From the NCBI GenBank assembly GCA_028279945.1, contig JANQMT010000010.1:1-22532 (forward strand): DNA of 22,532 nt, written 5' to 3'. Under the pieces are notes generated by a model that was not told the origin of the DNA, did not search any database, and was given only the letters and a program-made list of their open reading frames with translations. How positions within the stretch are numbered: the stretch's first letter is position 1; each line of letters starts with the position of its first letter. The position numbers and the translations under genes are program-made. This document shows, in pieces, positions 14,656 through 22,452 of this stretch. This DNA comes from JAKSCF01 sp028279945. GTDB lineage: Bacteria; Bacillota; Clostridia; Peptostreptococcales; JAAYPU01.

Positions 14656-15159
14656 TCACTCTTTGGTTTCAACATCTAGTTTATTGATTTTGTATATAAT
14701 ATCAGTACAATCCTTTATCAATCGAATTGTAATGACTACAAACACTATTGGTATAACTGCATAAACGATCCACTTAGGAATTTGAGTAATTGGTGCAGTC
14801 ATTCCATATTTTTTTAAATTTGCCGTAACGCCGACAAGTCCATAAATAATAAAAACATTGGTTATCATAAAAGCAATATTGGATATAAAGGCAGTCACTA
14901 ATTGGCCTTTAGGTTTAAACATATTTATAACGAATTCTATTTTAAGATGTTGTTTTCTTCTAGTAGCACCTACTGCTCCTATATATATTGATAAAATAAA
15001 AAAGATTAGTGCAAGTTCTTCTGTAAATGCTATAGAATAATTAAATACGTATCGAGAAACTACCTGCAGAAATAATAATATCATCATTATCCCCGCACAA
15101 ACTCCTCCTAAAACAAACTCCATGTTGTTGAGAAACCATTTAAATTTTTGCATTACCAT
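14656..15159 (-). CDS. dctQ: TRAP transporter small membrane subunit DctQ
   Basis: The 167-residue protein has four membrane segments (about residues 16-38, 49-65, 87-110, 127-148). It contains the DctQ-typical RYVFN(YSIAFTEELALIFFI) block and RRKQHLKIEFV. It joins DctP-bound substrate delivery to DctM. A longer frame begins at 15237, but its extra N-terminus is unlike DctQ and would cross the intergenic hairpin. The ATG at 15157-15159 has an AAGGGTG site six bases upstream and gives the normal length, so I chose it. An ATG two codons later is an alternative. Confidence 0.92.
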   Translation of the reverse strand: MVMQKFKWFLNNMEFVLGGVCAGIMMILLFLQVVSRYVFNYSIAFTEELALIFFILSIYIGAVGATRRKQHLKIEFVINMFKPKGQLVTAFISNIAFMITNVFIIYGLVGVTANLKKYGMTAPITQIPKWIVYAVIPIVFVVITIRLIKDCTDIIYKINKLDVETKE

Positions 15160-15192
15160 TAGATACACCCTTTCTCGTGGGATAAGTAATAA

Positions 15193-15241
15193 AATATTGT
15201 GTATAGGATGATTTGAAACTCTTATACCTATACACAATATT
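15193..15241 (-). promoter_or_regulatory. Perfect 15-bp stem-loop between dctP and dctQ
   Basis: AATATTGTGTATAGG (15193-15207) and CCTATACACAATATT (15227-15241) are perfect complements around a 19-base loop, starting five bases after the dctP stop. On the minus strand the stem is followed by TTTTATTACTT, a poor T tract. This looks like a partial terminator or a 3' stabiliser that lets the binding protein be made in excess of the membrane subunits. Confidence 0.7.
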
Positions 15242-15245
15242 AAAC

Positions 15246-16364
15246 TTACTTCATTGCATCGATTATTTGATTAAAGTATTCTTTTCCGATGATACCTTCC
15301 ATTTCAGGCCAAGCCTCCTTAGCTTTATCTTGGAATACCTTCAGTTCTTCTGCTGTTGGTTGATAAACCTGCATATTCTCTGAAAGTTTAGTAAGCAAAT
15401 CTGCTTGACTGTTCAATACTTCATTCAGTGACTCTTCCGATCCAGCTATTGCTGCTTTATCCATTGCTGTTTTCACATTATCAGGTAAACTTTGATAGAA
15501 ATCTTCATTGATTGCAATGGTCCCACCTGTAAACAAGTGATTTGTAACTGTCAGATATTTCTGAACTTCGTAAAATTTCAAGTCATAAATCGTTGGGACC
15601 GGATTTTCTTGTCCGTCAACAACGCCCTGCTGAAGTGCTGTAAATAACTCAGCAAAAGCAAGTGGAGTAGGTGCACAACCCAATGCCTTCATTCCTAATA
15701 TGTGAAGTTGGTTATTTTGAACTCGAACCTTAAGACCTTCCATATCAACTGGCGATTTAACTTCTTTTTCATTGTTTGTAAGTTGTCTCATACCAATTGT
15801 AAAATATCCTAATGGTCTGATATTTGTATCTTCAATTAACTTAGCAGTCATAATATCTCCAATTTTTCCATTAAGATATTCCATTGCTTCTTCATTTTTT
15901 GTAACTAGATAAGGAACATCAAACACCTGAAATGTATTTGTTAATTCCGCAAAGCTTCCCAAAGGCCAGTCTGTAAGCTCAAAGGACCGATTTTGGATTC
16001 CCCCAAGAACAGCTTCTGTACTTGGGCCTAATGCAGAATTCATAAAATATTGAATTTCTATTTGATCACCAACTTCACTTTTTAATACAAACAGGTATTT
16101 TCTAAGCCCTCTTAAATATGGTTGATCATCTAGATTTCTACTGGTCGATGCATACTTAAGTATGATTTTATCCGGGTTATTTGATTTTGCTGTAATGAAT
16201 GATTCAATTTCAGATGGAGTAGCAGTGTCGTAATCCACTTTTATTGGTTGCTGATCAGGTTCCTCAGATGAGTCTTCTATCTTTCCACTCGTACATCCTG
16301 CAAATAACATACTCATTGTCAATAAAATTACCAGTACCAAACTCCATTTTTTCCCTATTATCAT
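15246..16364 (-). CDS. dctP: TRAP transporter substrate-binding lipoprotein DctP
   Basis: The 372-residue protein has a signal peptide and the lipobox LFAGC (Cys24), so it is anchored outside the membrane. An acidic linker follows. The DctP/TAXI-type domain shows ALGPSTEAVLGGIQNR, the conserved substrate-arginine strand GLKVRVQNN, ALGCAPTPLAFAELFTALQQGVVDGQENP, and the hinge helix EVQKYLTVTNH. The Arg in KVRVQ normally pairs with the carboxylate of the ligand, so an organic acid is expected. It is the first gene of the operon, with an AGGAGAGGTG site and a roughly 190-base leader from a sigma-54 promoter. Confidence 0.95.
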   Translation of the reverse strand: MIIGKKWSLVLVILLTMSMLFAGCTSGKIEDSSEEPDQQPIKVDYDTATPSEIESFITAKSNNPDKIILKYASTSRNLDDQPYLRGLRKYLFVLKSEVGDQIEIQYFMNSALGPSTEAVLGGIQNRSFELTDWPLGSFAELTNTFQVFDVPYLVTKNEEAMEYLNGKIGDIMTAKLIEDTNIRPLGYFTIGMRQLTNNEKEVKSPVDMEGLKVRVQNNQLHILGMKALGCAPTPLAFAELFTALQQGVVDGQENPVPTIYDLKFYEVQKYLTVTNHLFTGGTIAINEDFYQSLPDNVKTAMDKAAIAGSEESLNEVLNSQADLLTKLSENMQVYQPTAEELKVFQDKAKEAWPEMEGIIGKEYFNQIIDAMK

Positions 16365-16564
16365 TTGTTACACCTCTCCTTTATTGTATTTGTGTAATAA
16401 TTTATGTTAAACAAGTTTTCAAGTTTAATTAAAGCATTATATTAAGTCTTACCTGTGGCAACTTGTTTAAGCACTATCTCTCATGTTTATTTTCCAAAAA
16501 TTAGTTATATAGACTAAAAATGCCTTTGAAACAATCGTATAGCGCTGCCTCATAAATTAATATA

Positions 16565-16581
16565 AGCAATTTTGATACCAA
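16565..16581 (-). promoter_or_regulatory. Sigma-54 (-24/-12) promoter of the TRAP operon
   Basis: On the minus strand TTGGTATCAAAATTGCT matches the sigma-54 consensus YTGGCACG-N4-TTGCW. The invariant GG (-25/-24) and GC (-13/-12) have exact spacing. The predicted start is near 16554, about 190 bases before dctP. The adjacent gene upstream encodes a sigma-54 activator. Confidence 0.8.
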
Positions 16582-16589
16582 ATCATTTT

Positions 16590-16620
16590 AAATAAAAAAC
16601 ACTGCATTTTACAGTGTTTT
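16590..16620 (-). terminator. Intrinsic terminator after the sigma-54 activator gene
   Basis: A 9-bp perfect stem (AAAACACTG at 16596-16604, CAGTGTTTT at 16612-16620) with a seven-base loop is followed on the minus strand by further T residues and ATTT. It lies just upstream of the sigma-54 promoter, so it isolates the TRAP operon from read-through. Confidence 0.8.
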
Positions 16621-16662
16621 AAGAGATTTATCATTTTTTCATGTTGATACATTCATATCATT

Positions 16663-16776
16663 TTATACATTTGTGTATAATTATTTTTTTATCATGTGTA
16701 ATACCCTAAAATTTCAACAAATTCTTAACCTATGCAATTTTGTATACTTTTTTATCGTTATTCATTTTTGTATACA
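16663..16776. promoter_or_regulatory. Repeated TGTATA motifs, candidate activator binding sites
   Basis: A perfect inverted repeat TTATACA-TTTG-TGTATAA (16663-16680) and two direct copies of TTTTGTATAC (16738-16747 and 16766-16775, 28 bases apart) lie about 110-220 bases upstream of the predicted sigma-54 start. The second copy contains the palindrome TGTATACA. This is the usual place for enhancer sites of Fis-type activators. The remainder of the 420-base gap 16365-16785 holds the sigma-54 promoter, a terminator and the dctP leader. Confidence 0.55.
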
Positions 16777-16785
16777 TGCATGATA

Positions 16786-18222
16786 TTATTTATTTTTCTT
16801 ATCTATGCTTTTTATGCCATATCTAGCTAACTTCCTAGATATAGTAGGTTGACTCACTTGTAATAGTTCAGCTATTTTTTGTGTTGTATGAAATTGTTTT
16901 ACATATTTTTCAAGTAATTTTTTCTCATACCCTTCAACTAATTGTTTTAAGCTGCTTTTACTTCGTATCGTCATCTCTTTTTCTTCATTCTTATCTGATA
17001 AAATTCTCAAGGCCTCATCAAGCTGTATGGTCTCTTTTTCAGATAAAAGAAGTAGTCTTTGAATAATATTTTGCAGTTCTCTAATATTGCCTTTAAAATC
17101 ATTTTGAATAAAGTATTCCATTACTTCTAATGAAACATCTTTGTGCAAGCCATATTTTTCATTAAATTTCTTTACAAAAAACTTAATAAGCAAAGGTATG
17201 TCTTCTTTTCTTTCTTTTAGCGACGGGACTTTAATAGGAATAACGTTTAATCTATAATATAAGTCTTCCCTAAAGGTGTTTTGAGTCACCATATGTTTTA
17301 AATCGCGGTTGGTAGACGCTATAATTCGGACATCTGTTTTAATCGGGGTATGACCTCCAACACGATAGAACTCTCCCTGCTGTAAAAACCTAAGCAGCTT
17401 AGCCTGAAGTGATAATGACATCTCACCTATCTCATCCATCAGCAAAGTCCCTTGATCGGCATATTCTAGGATACCTTTTTTTCCTTTACTGCCAGCACCG
17501 GTAAAAGAACCCTGTTCGTAACCAAATAATTCTGATTCCAACAAATGCTCAGGAATAGAGGCACAATTAATTTTAATAAAAGGCGCAGTATTTCTATAGC
17601 TTCTTTCAAAAATCAAGTCCGCTATCAATTCTTTTCCTACTCCTGATTCTCCTGTTATTAAAACAGTAGAATCAAATTGTGCAATTCTATGACATAAGTA
17701 AACCACTCTTTCCATTTTATCACTGTTGTAAATCAAACAATTTTCAAGCTCAGCTCTATTTTCTAACTGCTGCAGTTTAATAGTCAATTTATCATTATTG
17801 AGTTTAGCTTTTTCTAATTCATTTTTTGTTTGAGTAATCTCAGTAGTGTCAATCAAGTTGCACACAACATATTTTAGTTGATCTTTACTATCAAAGTAGG
17901 GCTTTCCATAAACCAAAAAACTTGTGCCTGTTGCTAAGTGCCGTTCAAGCTTAACCGGCTTTTTGGTTTCTATGATTTTCATTGCTGCTGTTGCATGATT
18001 ATCAACTTTTCCAATTTCAGACATATGTTTTCCCAGCATATCTGAAGGATCCCAGCCTGTAATGTGTGTTTGAGCCTCATTGACTTTTAACACATATCCT
18101 TCTGCATCGCAAATGACATATCCTATCATTGAAAGGTTAATTGCAGCTTCAAGTAATTCTATATATTCTTCTTGTTTTTTTACAGCATCTTTAAGCTCTC
18201 TGATGTTATCCCTTGAATTCAT
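16786..18222 (-). CDS. Sigma-54-dependent transcriptional activator with PAS sensor domain
   Basis: The 478-residue protein has a short N-terminal coil, then a PAS domain (about 22-130; SMIGYVICDAEGYVLKVNEA, TGWDPSDMLGKHM) and a coiled-coil linker (about 130-162). The AAA+ domain follows: Walker A GESGVGKE (191-198), the sigma-54-contacting loop GSFTGA (238-243), and Walker B GTLLMDEIGEM (259-268). It ends in a Fis-type helix-turn-helix (TTQKIAELLQVSQPTISRKLARYGI). GSFTGA is a tolerated variant of GAFTGA. There is no phosphoreceiver domain, so it senses a ligand or redox state through the PAS domain. GGAG lies eight bases before the ATG. The sigma-54 promoter and candidate enhancer sites downstream mark the TRAP operon as its target. 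Confidence 0.95.
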   Translation of the reverse strand: MNSRDNIRELKDAVKKQEEYIELLEAAINLSMIGYVICDAEGYVLKVNEAQTHITGWDPSDMLGKHMSEIGKVDNHATAAMKIIETKKPVKLERHLATGTSFLVYGKPYFDSKDQLKYVVCNLIDTTEITQTKNELEKAKLNNDKLTIKLQQLENRAELENCLIYNSDKMERVVYLCHRIAQFDSTVLITGESGVGKELIADLIFERSYRNTAPFIKINCASIPEHLLESELFGYEQGSFTGAGSKGKKGILEYADQGTLLMDEIGEMSLSLQAKLLRFLQQGEFYRVGGHTPIKTDVRIIASTNRDLKHMVTQNTFREDLYYRLNVIPIKVPSLKERKEDIPLLIKFFVKKFNEKYGLHKDVSLEVMEYFIQNDFKGNIRELQNIIQRLLLLSEKETIQLDEALRILSDKNEEKEMTIRSKSSLKQLVEGYEKKLLEKYVKQFHTTQKIAELLQVSQPTISRKLARYGIKSIDKKNK

Positions 18223-18269
18223 AGCGTTTACTCCTTAATCAAGTCCTAGATCATATCCCATAATATTTA

Positions 18270-18950
18270 TTATATATTTATACTCTCCCCCAAATCCATA
18301 ATCTTGACTTTGCAACCTTTTACACTTTGTTCAAACTCTTTTGGATCAACATCAATAAGATCGAATGTTTTATAATGCATGGGAATAGCCATTTGGGGCT
18401 GGATAAAGCTTACCGCTTTAACGGCATCTTCAATATCCATAGTAAAATTGCCGCCTATAGGCAGAATTGCTACATCAATATTTTCATCTGCCAGTAATTT
18501 CATATCCATTGTTAATCCGGTATCCCCAGCATGATAAACTTTTTTACCTTCTACCTCTATCACAAATCCACATGGAGTACCTCCGTATATTAATTGTCCG
18601 TAATGGTCTGTAATATATGATCCGTGCAGGGCATTTGTCATTTTTACTTTCCCAAAACCCATTTGTACGCGTCCACCTATACTCATAGGATGTATGTTAT
18701 TATAGTATTGGGAAAGTGTTTGTGCCATGTCAAAATTGCATACAATGATGGAGTTGTCTCTTTTTGCAATTTCAACCGTGTCTCCCAAATGATCATCATG
18801 TCCATGCGTTAAAAAAATATGGGAAACATTTTTTATGTCCGAAACATCAACCGGACATAATGGATTTTCTTTAATAAAGGGATCAATTAAAGCATGTATT
18901 TCCTCCGATTCAATTTCAAAACATGCATGTCCGTAAAAAGTAATTTTCAT
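18270..18950 (-). CDS. UPF0173 metal-dependent hydrolase (metallo-beta-lactamase fold)
   Basis: The 226-residue protein has the length and motifs of UPF0173: the N-terminal GHACFEIE, the metal motif THGHDDHLGD (His49, His51, Asp53, His54), HAGDTGLTMD and a C-terminal MHYKTFD. This branch is related to UlaG-type lactonases, but its physiological substrate is unknown. AGGAGG precedes the ATG. It lies 47 bases upstream of the sigma-54 activator gene, with no terminator between, so the two are probably co-transcribed. A GGTACA/TGTACC inverted repeat lies about 60-90 bases upstream of its start (19010-19039). Confidence 0.9.
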   Translation of the reverse strand: MKITFYGHACFEIESEEIHALIDPFIKENPLCPVDVSDIKNVSHIFLTHGHDDHLGDTVEIAKRDNSIIVCNFDMAQTLSQYYNNIHPMSIGGRVQMGFGKVKMTNALHGSYITDHYGQLIYGGTPCGFVIEVEGKKVYHAGDTGLTMDMKLLADENIDVAILPIGGNFTMDIEDAVKAVSFIQPQMAIPMHYKTFDLIDVDPKEFEQSVKGCKVKIMDLGESINI

Positions 18951-19130
18951 AGTTACCTCCTGATATTATATTTTATACTATCCATTTTTTTAAATTTATA
19001 TTTTTTTTCGGTACATGGCATTCATTTTTTATCTGTACCAATTCTATTTTAATGTATCTCAGAAAATCATACAACCGCCTTTTAAAAAGCCGGGCTTGAA
19101 ATTTCAACTTTTAAAACTGTTTCAGCATCT

Positions 19131-20843
19131 TTAAAGCGGCGTATTCTTCTTTTTCATCAATGCATTGAATTCTGCATCTAATTTTTGATACTCTGGATGC
19201 TGTGGACTATATTGGCTTAGCTGCGCCAGTATATAGCTGATCCTATTTTCTAAAATCAATTTTTCTTCTTCTTTATTTTGTGGGCACTGATCTGTTTTCT
19301 GATTTCTATCTATATATTCTTTAAAACCATACTCATTTCTTTTTATACTGCCGTTTTCGAAGACCAGTAATTTATCACAGATCCTTTCCAGCATATATCG
19401 ATCATGGGATGCAATCAGAATAGTACCGTTATAAGCTTCAAGGGTTTCTTCCAGCTTTTCTCTGCTTCTTAAGTCTAAATGATTGGTTGGTTCATCTAAA
19501 ATAAGCATGGTATTCTCATTTAATATTAACTGTGCTATTTTTATTCTCGTTCTCTCTCCAAGGCTTAATTGTCTTATCTGTTTGTTAATCATAAGCTGTG
19601 TGAAACCCATATTAGAAAGCAATGTTCGTGCCTTGCTCAGCTTTTCTTTAGAAACAATATCAAACACTTCTAAAACTGTTTTTTCTTCATTTAGCTCCAA
19701 TACATCTTGACTGAGATAAGCTATTTGGGCTGAAGCGCTTATGGACATTTTTCCATCATCCAAACTTTCCTCTCCCATAACCGCCTTTATTAACGTGGAC
19801 TTTCCACATCCATTTCTCCCGAACAGACCGATACGATCACCTCTTTGAATATAAAATGAACTATTCTTAAACAACACATGTTCCCCATAAGCTTTCGAAA
19901 TATTAATCGCTTCTATCATTCTTTTTCCTTTTTTCTCAACGCCATCAAACTCAAAATTTATTTTGGCTTCAGCGTTTGGCTTTTTGACACCTTCAAGTTC
20001 AATTTTTTCTATTCTTTTCAATTTTGATTTTACCTGCTTATCTTTTTTCTTTGCTTTTGCTCTAAAATATTCCTTTTTTCCTGCTACTTGTTTTGCTTTT
20101 TTTCTTGATTCCCTATGAGACTTATCTGACCAATTTTTAAGTTGATGGATATCTTGCGCTATTTTTTGCTTATACTTTTCTTGAATTGAATAAGCATTCA
20201 GTTGGCTGTCATATTGTCGCTTCTTCTCATTGCGATAAAAAGTATAATTACCTTTATAGCTATGAATCACGCCATTTTCAAGTTCTATAATTCGACCTAC
20301 ACACTCATCAAGAAAATATCGATCGTGTGAAATAATGATAATGGTCCCTTTATATTTATTAATTTCATTAATTAACCATTGAATACCTTGAAAATCCATA
20401 TGATTGGTGGGTTCATCCAAAATTAATAGGTTGGGTTTCTCAGCCCATATATGTGCTAAAGCTAATTTTGTTTTTTCTCCGCCGCTCAGCCCATCAAATC
20501 TGGTATTGTCCCAGCTTTTAACATTTTTTAAGCCTAATTGGCCGGCCCTTTCAAAAAAACCTTTTATAACTTCCTTCGTATCTTGAAACATACTATTAAT
20601 CGTATTAGAGGTATAGTAAGTAGACTGTATTAAGTAACCAACTTTCAAATCCTCTTCTCCCCATATGATTTCACCCGCATCACATATAAGATTTCCAAAT
20701 ATAATATTTGCTAAGGTCGTTTTACCTGCACCATTACCGCCTACCAGTCCTACTCTTTCACCCCTTTCAATTTCTAAATTGATGTCTTTTAAAACACTAA
20801 CGTCCCCAAAATCTTTTTTTATTTTATTACACTTTATTAACAT
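19131..20843 (-). CDS. ABC-F ATPase, probable ribosome-protection antibiotic resistance factor
   Basis: The 570-residue protein has two ABC domains and no membrane segments. Domain 1 has Walker A GGNGAGKT (about 35-42), signature LSGGE and LILDEPTNHMD. Domain 2 has GRNGCGKST, LSLGE and LILDEPTNHLD. Between them is a long Lys/Arg-rich helical linker (about 200-300), the part that reaches into the ribosomal exit site in resistance ABC-F proteins. The C-terminus ends in a short helical extension. It resembles the Vga/Msr/VmlR/CplR type more than housekeeping Uup or EttA, but exact drug class is not readable. The ATG at 20841-20843 is nine bases after GAGGAG; the ATG at 20852 abuts that site and is rejected. 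The leader carries a leader peptide and terminator, supporting drug-inducible control. Confidence 0.9.
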   Translation of the reverse strand: MLIKCNKIKKDFGDVSVLKDINLEIERGERVGLVGGNGAGKTTLANIIFGNLICDAGEIIWGEEDLKVGYLIQSTYYTSNTINSMFQDTKEVIKGFFERAGQLGLKNVKSWDNTRFDGLSGGEKTKLALAHIWAEKPNLLILDEPTNHMDFQGIQWLINEINKYKGTIIIISHDRYFLDECVGRIIELENGVIHSYKGNYTFYRNEKKRQYDSQLNAYSIQEKYKQKIAQDIHQLKNWSDKSHRESRKKAKQVAGKKEYFRAKAKKKDKQVKSKLKRIEKIELEGVKKPNAEAKINFEFDGVEKKGKRMIEAINISKAYGEHVLFKNSSFYIQRGDRIGLFGRNGCGKSTLIKAVMGEESLDDGKMSISASAQIAYLSQDVLELNEEKTVLEVFDIVSKEKLSKARTLLSNMGFTQLMINKQIRQLSLGERTRIKIAQLILNENTMLILDEPTNHLDLRSREKLEETLEAYNGTILIASHDRYMLERICDKLLVFENGSIKRNEYGFKEYIDRNQKTDQCPQNKEEEKLILENRISYILAQLSQYSPQHPEYQKLDAEFNALMKKKNTPL

Positions 20844-20893
20844 TGTTATCATCTCCTCATTTAGGTTGCTTCCTATACAAGAACACAGCTAAT

Positions 20894-20932
20894 AAAAAAA
20901 CTGTGAATGAATACTAACCATTCACTCACAGT
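20894..20932 (-). terminator. Terminator/attenuator in the ABC-F leader
   Basis: On the minus strand ACTGTGAGTGAAT (20920-20932) pairs with ATTCATTCACAGT (20900-20912) around a seven-base loop and is followed by six more T residues. The one imperfect position is a G-U wobble in the minus-strand RNA but an A-C mismatch in the plus-strand RNA, which supports minus-strand function. It lies 51 bases before the ABC-F ATG and about 290 bases after the leader promoter. Confidence 0.88.
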
Positions 20933-21048
20933 CTTATGCTTGAATTCATCAAAAATATTAAATCATATCTGATTAATAAGTCTTCAAAAAACAAAAATAC
21001 CATGCTAAAAACTACACAGTATTATTTCTTATATAAAAGCTTAAGGCG

Positions 21049-21164
21049 TGTTCTTAGTATTCAATACGTTTAAAAGAAAACACATAAAAGACATTACAAA
21101 TAGACCTTCACAACAGGCGATTTTCTTTTAAACCCATATTCAATTCATTATTTTACTAAGAACA
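21049..21164 (-). promoter_or_regulatory. Leader RNA switch: nested stem and anti-terminator segment
   Basis: The outer stem pairs TGTTCTTAGTA (21154-21164, inside the leader peptide) with TACTAAGAACA (21049-21059), 11 bp. The inner stem pairs GTTTAAAAGAAAA (21121-21133) with TTTTCTTTTAAAC (21068-21080), 13 bp. The downstream strand also reads TGAATACTAA (21054-21063), which is perfectly complementary to TTAGTATTCA (20908-20917) in the terminator loop and 3' arm. The two pairings share 21054-21059 and exclude each other. Confidence 0.75.
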
Positions 21165-21174
21165 ATGTGTACAT
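21148..21174 (-). CDS. Eight-residue leader peptide MYTLFLVK of the ABC-F gene
   Basis: An ATG at 21172-21174 opens the frame MYTLFLVK-stop. AAAGGAG (GGAG at 21181-21184) lies six bases upstream, as good as the site of any full gene here. It starts about 47 bases into the predicted transcript. Its codons 4-7 form the 5' strand of the leader stem. Short hydrophobic leader peptides of this kind (for example MYLIFM before msrD) stall ribosomes when a drug is bound and switch on the resistance gene. Confidence 0.75.
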   Translation of the reverse strand: MYTLFLVK

Positions 21175-21227
21175 CTTACTCTCCTTTTACCTAACCATCA
21201 TTTATATTTTATTATCATCTATTTCAT

Positions 21228-21257
21228 ATTATATGATATCCAATAACCCCATGTCAA
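21228..21257 (-). promoter_or_regulatory. Strong sigma-A promoter of the ABC-F gene
   Basis: Consensus TTGACA (21252-21257) and TATAAT (21228-21233) are 18 bases apart on the minus strand, beginning five bases after the stop of the dehydrogenase gene. The predicted start is near 21221, giving a leader of about 380 bases. Confidence 0.8.
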
Positions 21258-21262
21258 ATTCC

Positions 21263-22222
21263 CTACCTAACACCATTAACCAAACTCACTTCATCATAAT
21301 TCTCATTTAAGTAATTCTTAATATTCAACGCAGACCTTCTTCTCACTTCTTCTAAAGCTTCCTCTGAATAAAACCCTGCATGGGGTGTAATGATCACATT
21401 ATCCATTTCGAATAAAGGGCTTGAAAAATTAGGAGGTTCATTTTCCAAAACATCTAGAGCAGCTCCTCGAATCCAGCCTTGATCCAATGCTTCTATCAAG
21501 TCTTTTTCATCGACGACTTTTCCCCTAGAAGTATTAATCAGTAAAGGTTTCTTTTTCATTTTCAAAAATTTTTCTTTATATATCAATCCTTCGGTCTTTT
21601 CATTTAAAGCACAATGTATAGACACAATATCTGATTGTTCCAACAGTTCATCCAGTTCAACCATCTGCAATCCAAAGGCTTCTACTTTTTCTTTCTGACG
21701 GGAATATACCAGAAGTTTCATACCAAAACCCAAAGCCCTTCTCGCTACTGCTTGTGCAATATCACCAAAGCCAATAAGTCCCATGGTCTGTGTAGACATC
21801 CTTTTTATGGGTAACACAGATTTCATACGCCAAGCTTTGTTTTTTATCATTTGATGATACCCTATAATATCTCTATTAAATGCCAGCATGAGCGCAACAG
21901 TATGATCAGCCACTTCACCGGCACAATACCCCGGTACGTTTGCTACTGCTATTCCTAAATCAGAAGCCGCCTTTACATCAATATTATCTACCCCAACTGC
22001 AGTATTGGAAATAATTTTACATTTTTTCAACTTCTCTAAAACATTTTTAGAAAGGGGTGCACATTCAGACAAAATTGCATCTGCATCTTCACAAACACCA
22101 ATGACCTCTTCTTCACTCTTACATTGATAGCCCTTTACGCTTACATCACTGGGCAAGTATTTTTTTTCAACATCAATAGCATTCCAACTACAATCCGTAA
22201 CAACAATTTTCAATTCAGGCAC
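21263..22222 (-). CDS. D-isomer 2-hydroxyacid dehydrogenase, CtBP/phosphoglycerate dehydrogenase-like
   Basis: The 319-residue protein has the two-domain D-2-hydroxyacid dehydrogenase layout. The NAD-binding motif is GLIGFGDIAQAVARRALGFGM (about 148-168), followed by the catalytic Arg in NTSRGKVVDE, the Glu in LDVLENEPP and the catalytic His in ITPHAGFYSEEALEEVRRR. That last block is typical of the CtBP-like branch. It reduces a 2-oxoacid or oxidises a D-2-hydroxyacid with NAD(H); there is no C-terminal ACT domain, so it is not a full serine-pathway SerA. The start is GTG with AAAGGAG eleven bases upstream; the ATG inside that gap is out of frame and stops. It is transcribed separately from the ABC-F gene, which has its own promoter. 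Confidence 0.9.
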   Translation of the reverse strand: MPELKIVVTDCSWNAIDVEKKYLPSDVSVKGYQCKSEEEVIGVCEDADAILSECAPLSKNVLEKLKKCKIISNTAVGVDNIDVKAASDLGIAVANVPGYCAGEVADHTVALMLAFNRDIIGYHQMIKNKAWRMKSVLPIKRMSTQTMGLIGFGDIAQAVARRALGFGMKLLVYSRQKEKVEAFGLQMVELDELLEQSDIVSIHCALNEKTEGLIYKEKFLKMKKKPLLINTSRGKVVDEKDLIEALDQGWIRGAALDVLENEPPNFSSPLFEMDNVIITPHAGFYSEEALEEVRRRSALNIKNYLNENYDEVSLVNGVR

Positions 22223-22292
22223 CCTCTACACATCTCCTTTAATCTATTCTACACCAATAGCATCTTTTTAAAATTCAATAACTTCTCAGGTC

Positions 22293-22321
22293 ATTCTATA
22301 ATAATTACTATAATTTGTCAC
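22293..22321 (-). promoter_or_regulatory. Candidate sigma-A promoter of the hydroxyacid dehydrogenase gene
   Basis: On the minus strand GTGACA (22316-22321) and TAGAAT (22293-22298) are 17 bases apart. The predicted start is near 22286. The rest of the 310-base stretch to the window edge holds no gene; 22340-22450 shows nothing I can name. Confidence 0.45.
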
Positions 22322-22452
22322 TGTTATGTCTATTAAAAAATCCTTAATGAGTTTTTTCACACTGTATGTAAAATACTTTGCAATTGAATGCAGGTGTATC
22401 AGTATTTGTTTCTTGTGTTAATTTGGTTAGAAAATTTAGGTAGCAGATAAGC

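Noticed and set aside
15160..15237. 26-residue N-terminal extension of DctQ
   Set aside because: It would be translated from the stable intergenic hairpin, lacks a ribosome binding site and makes the protein longer than the family.
19010..19039. GGTACA/TGTACC inverted repeat upstream of the UPF0173 gene
   Set aside because: Arms of six bases are 18 bases apart and no promoter could be placed relative to them; too weak to list as an operator.
19081..19130. Possible terminator after the ABC-F gene (TTGAAATTTCAA and AAGCCCGGCTTTTT)
   Set aside because: Neither palindrome leaves a loop large enough for a stable hairpin directly before the T run.
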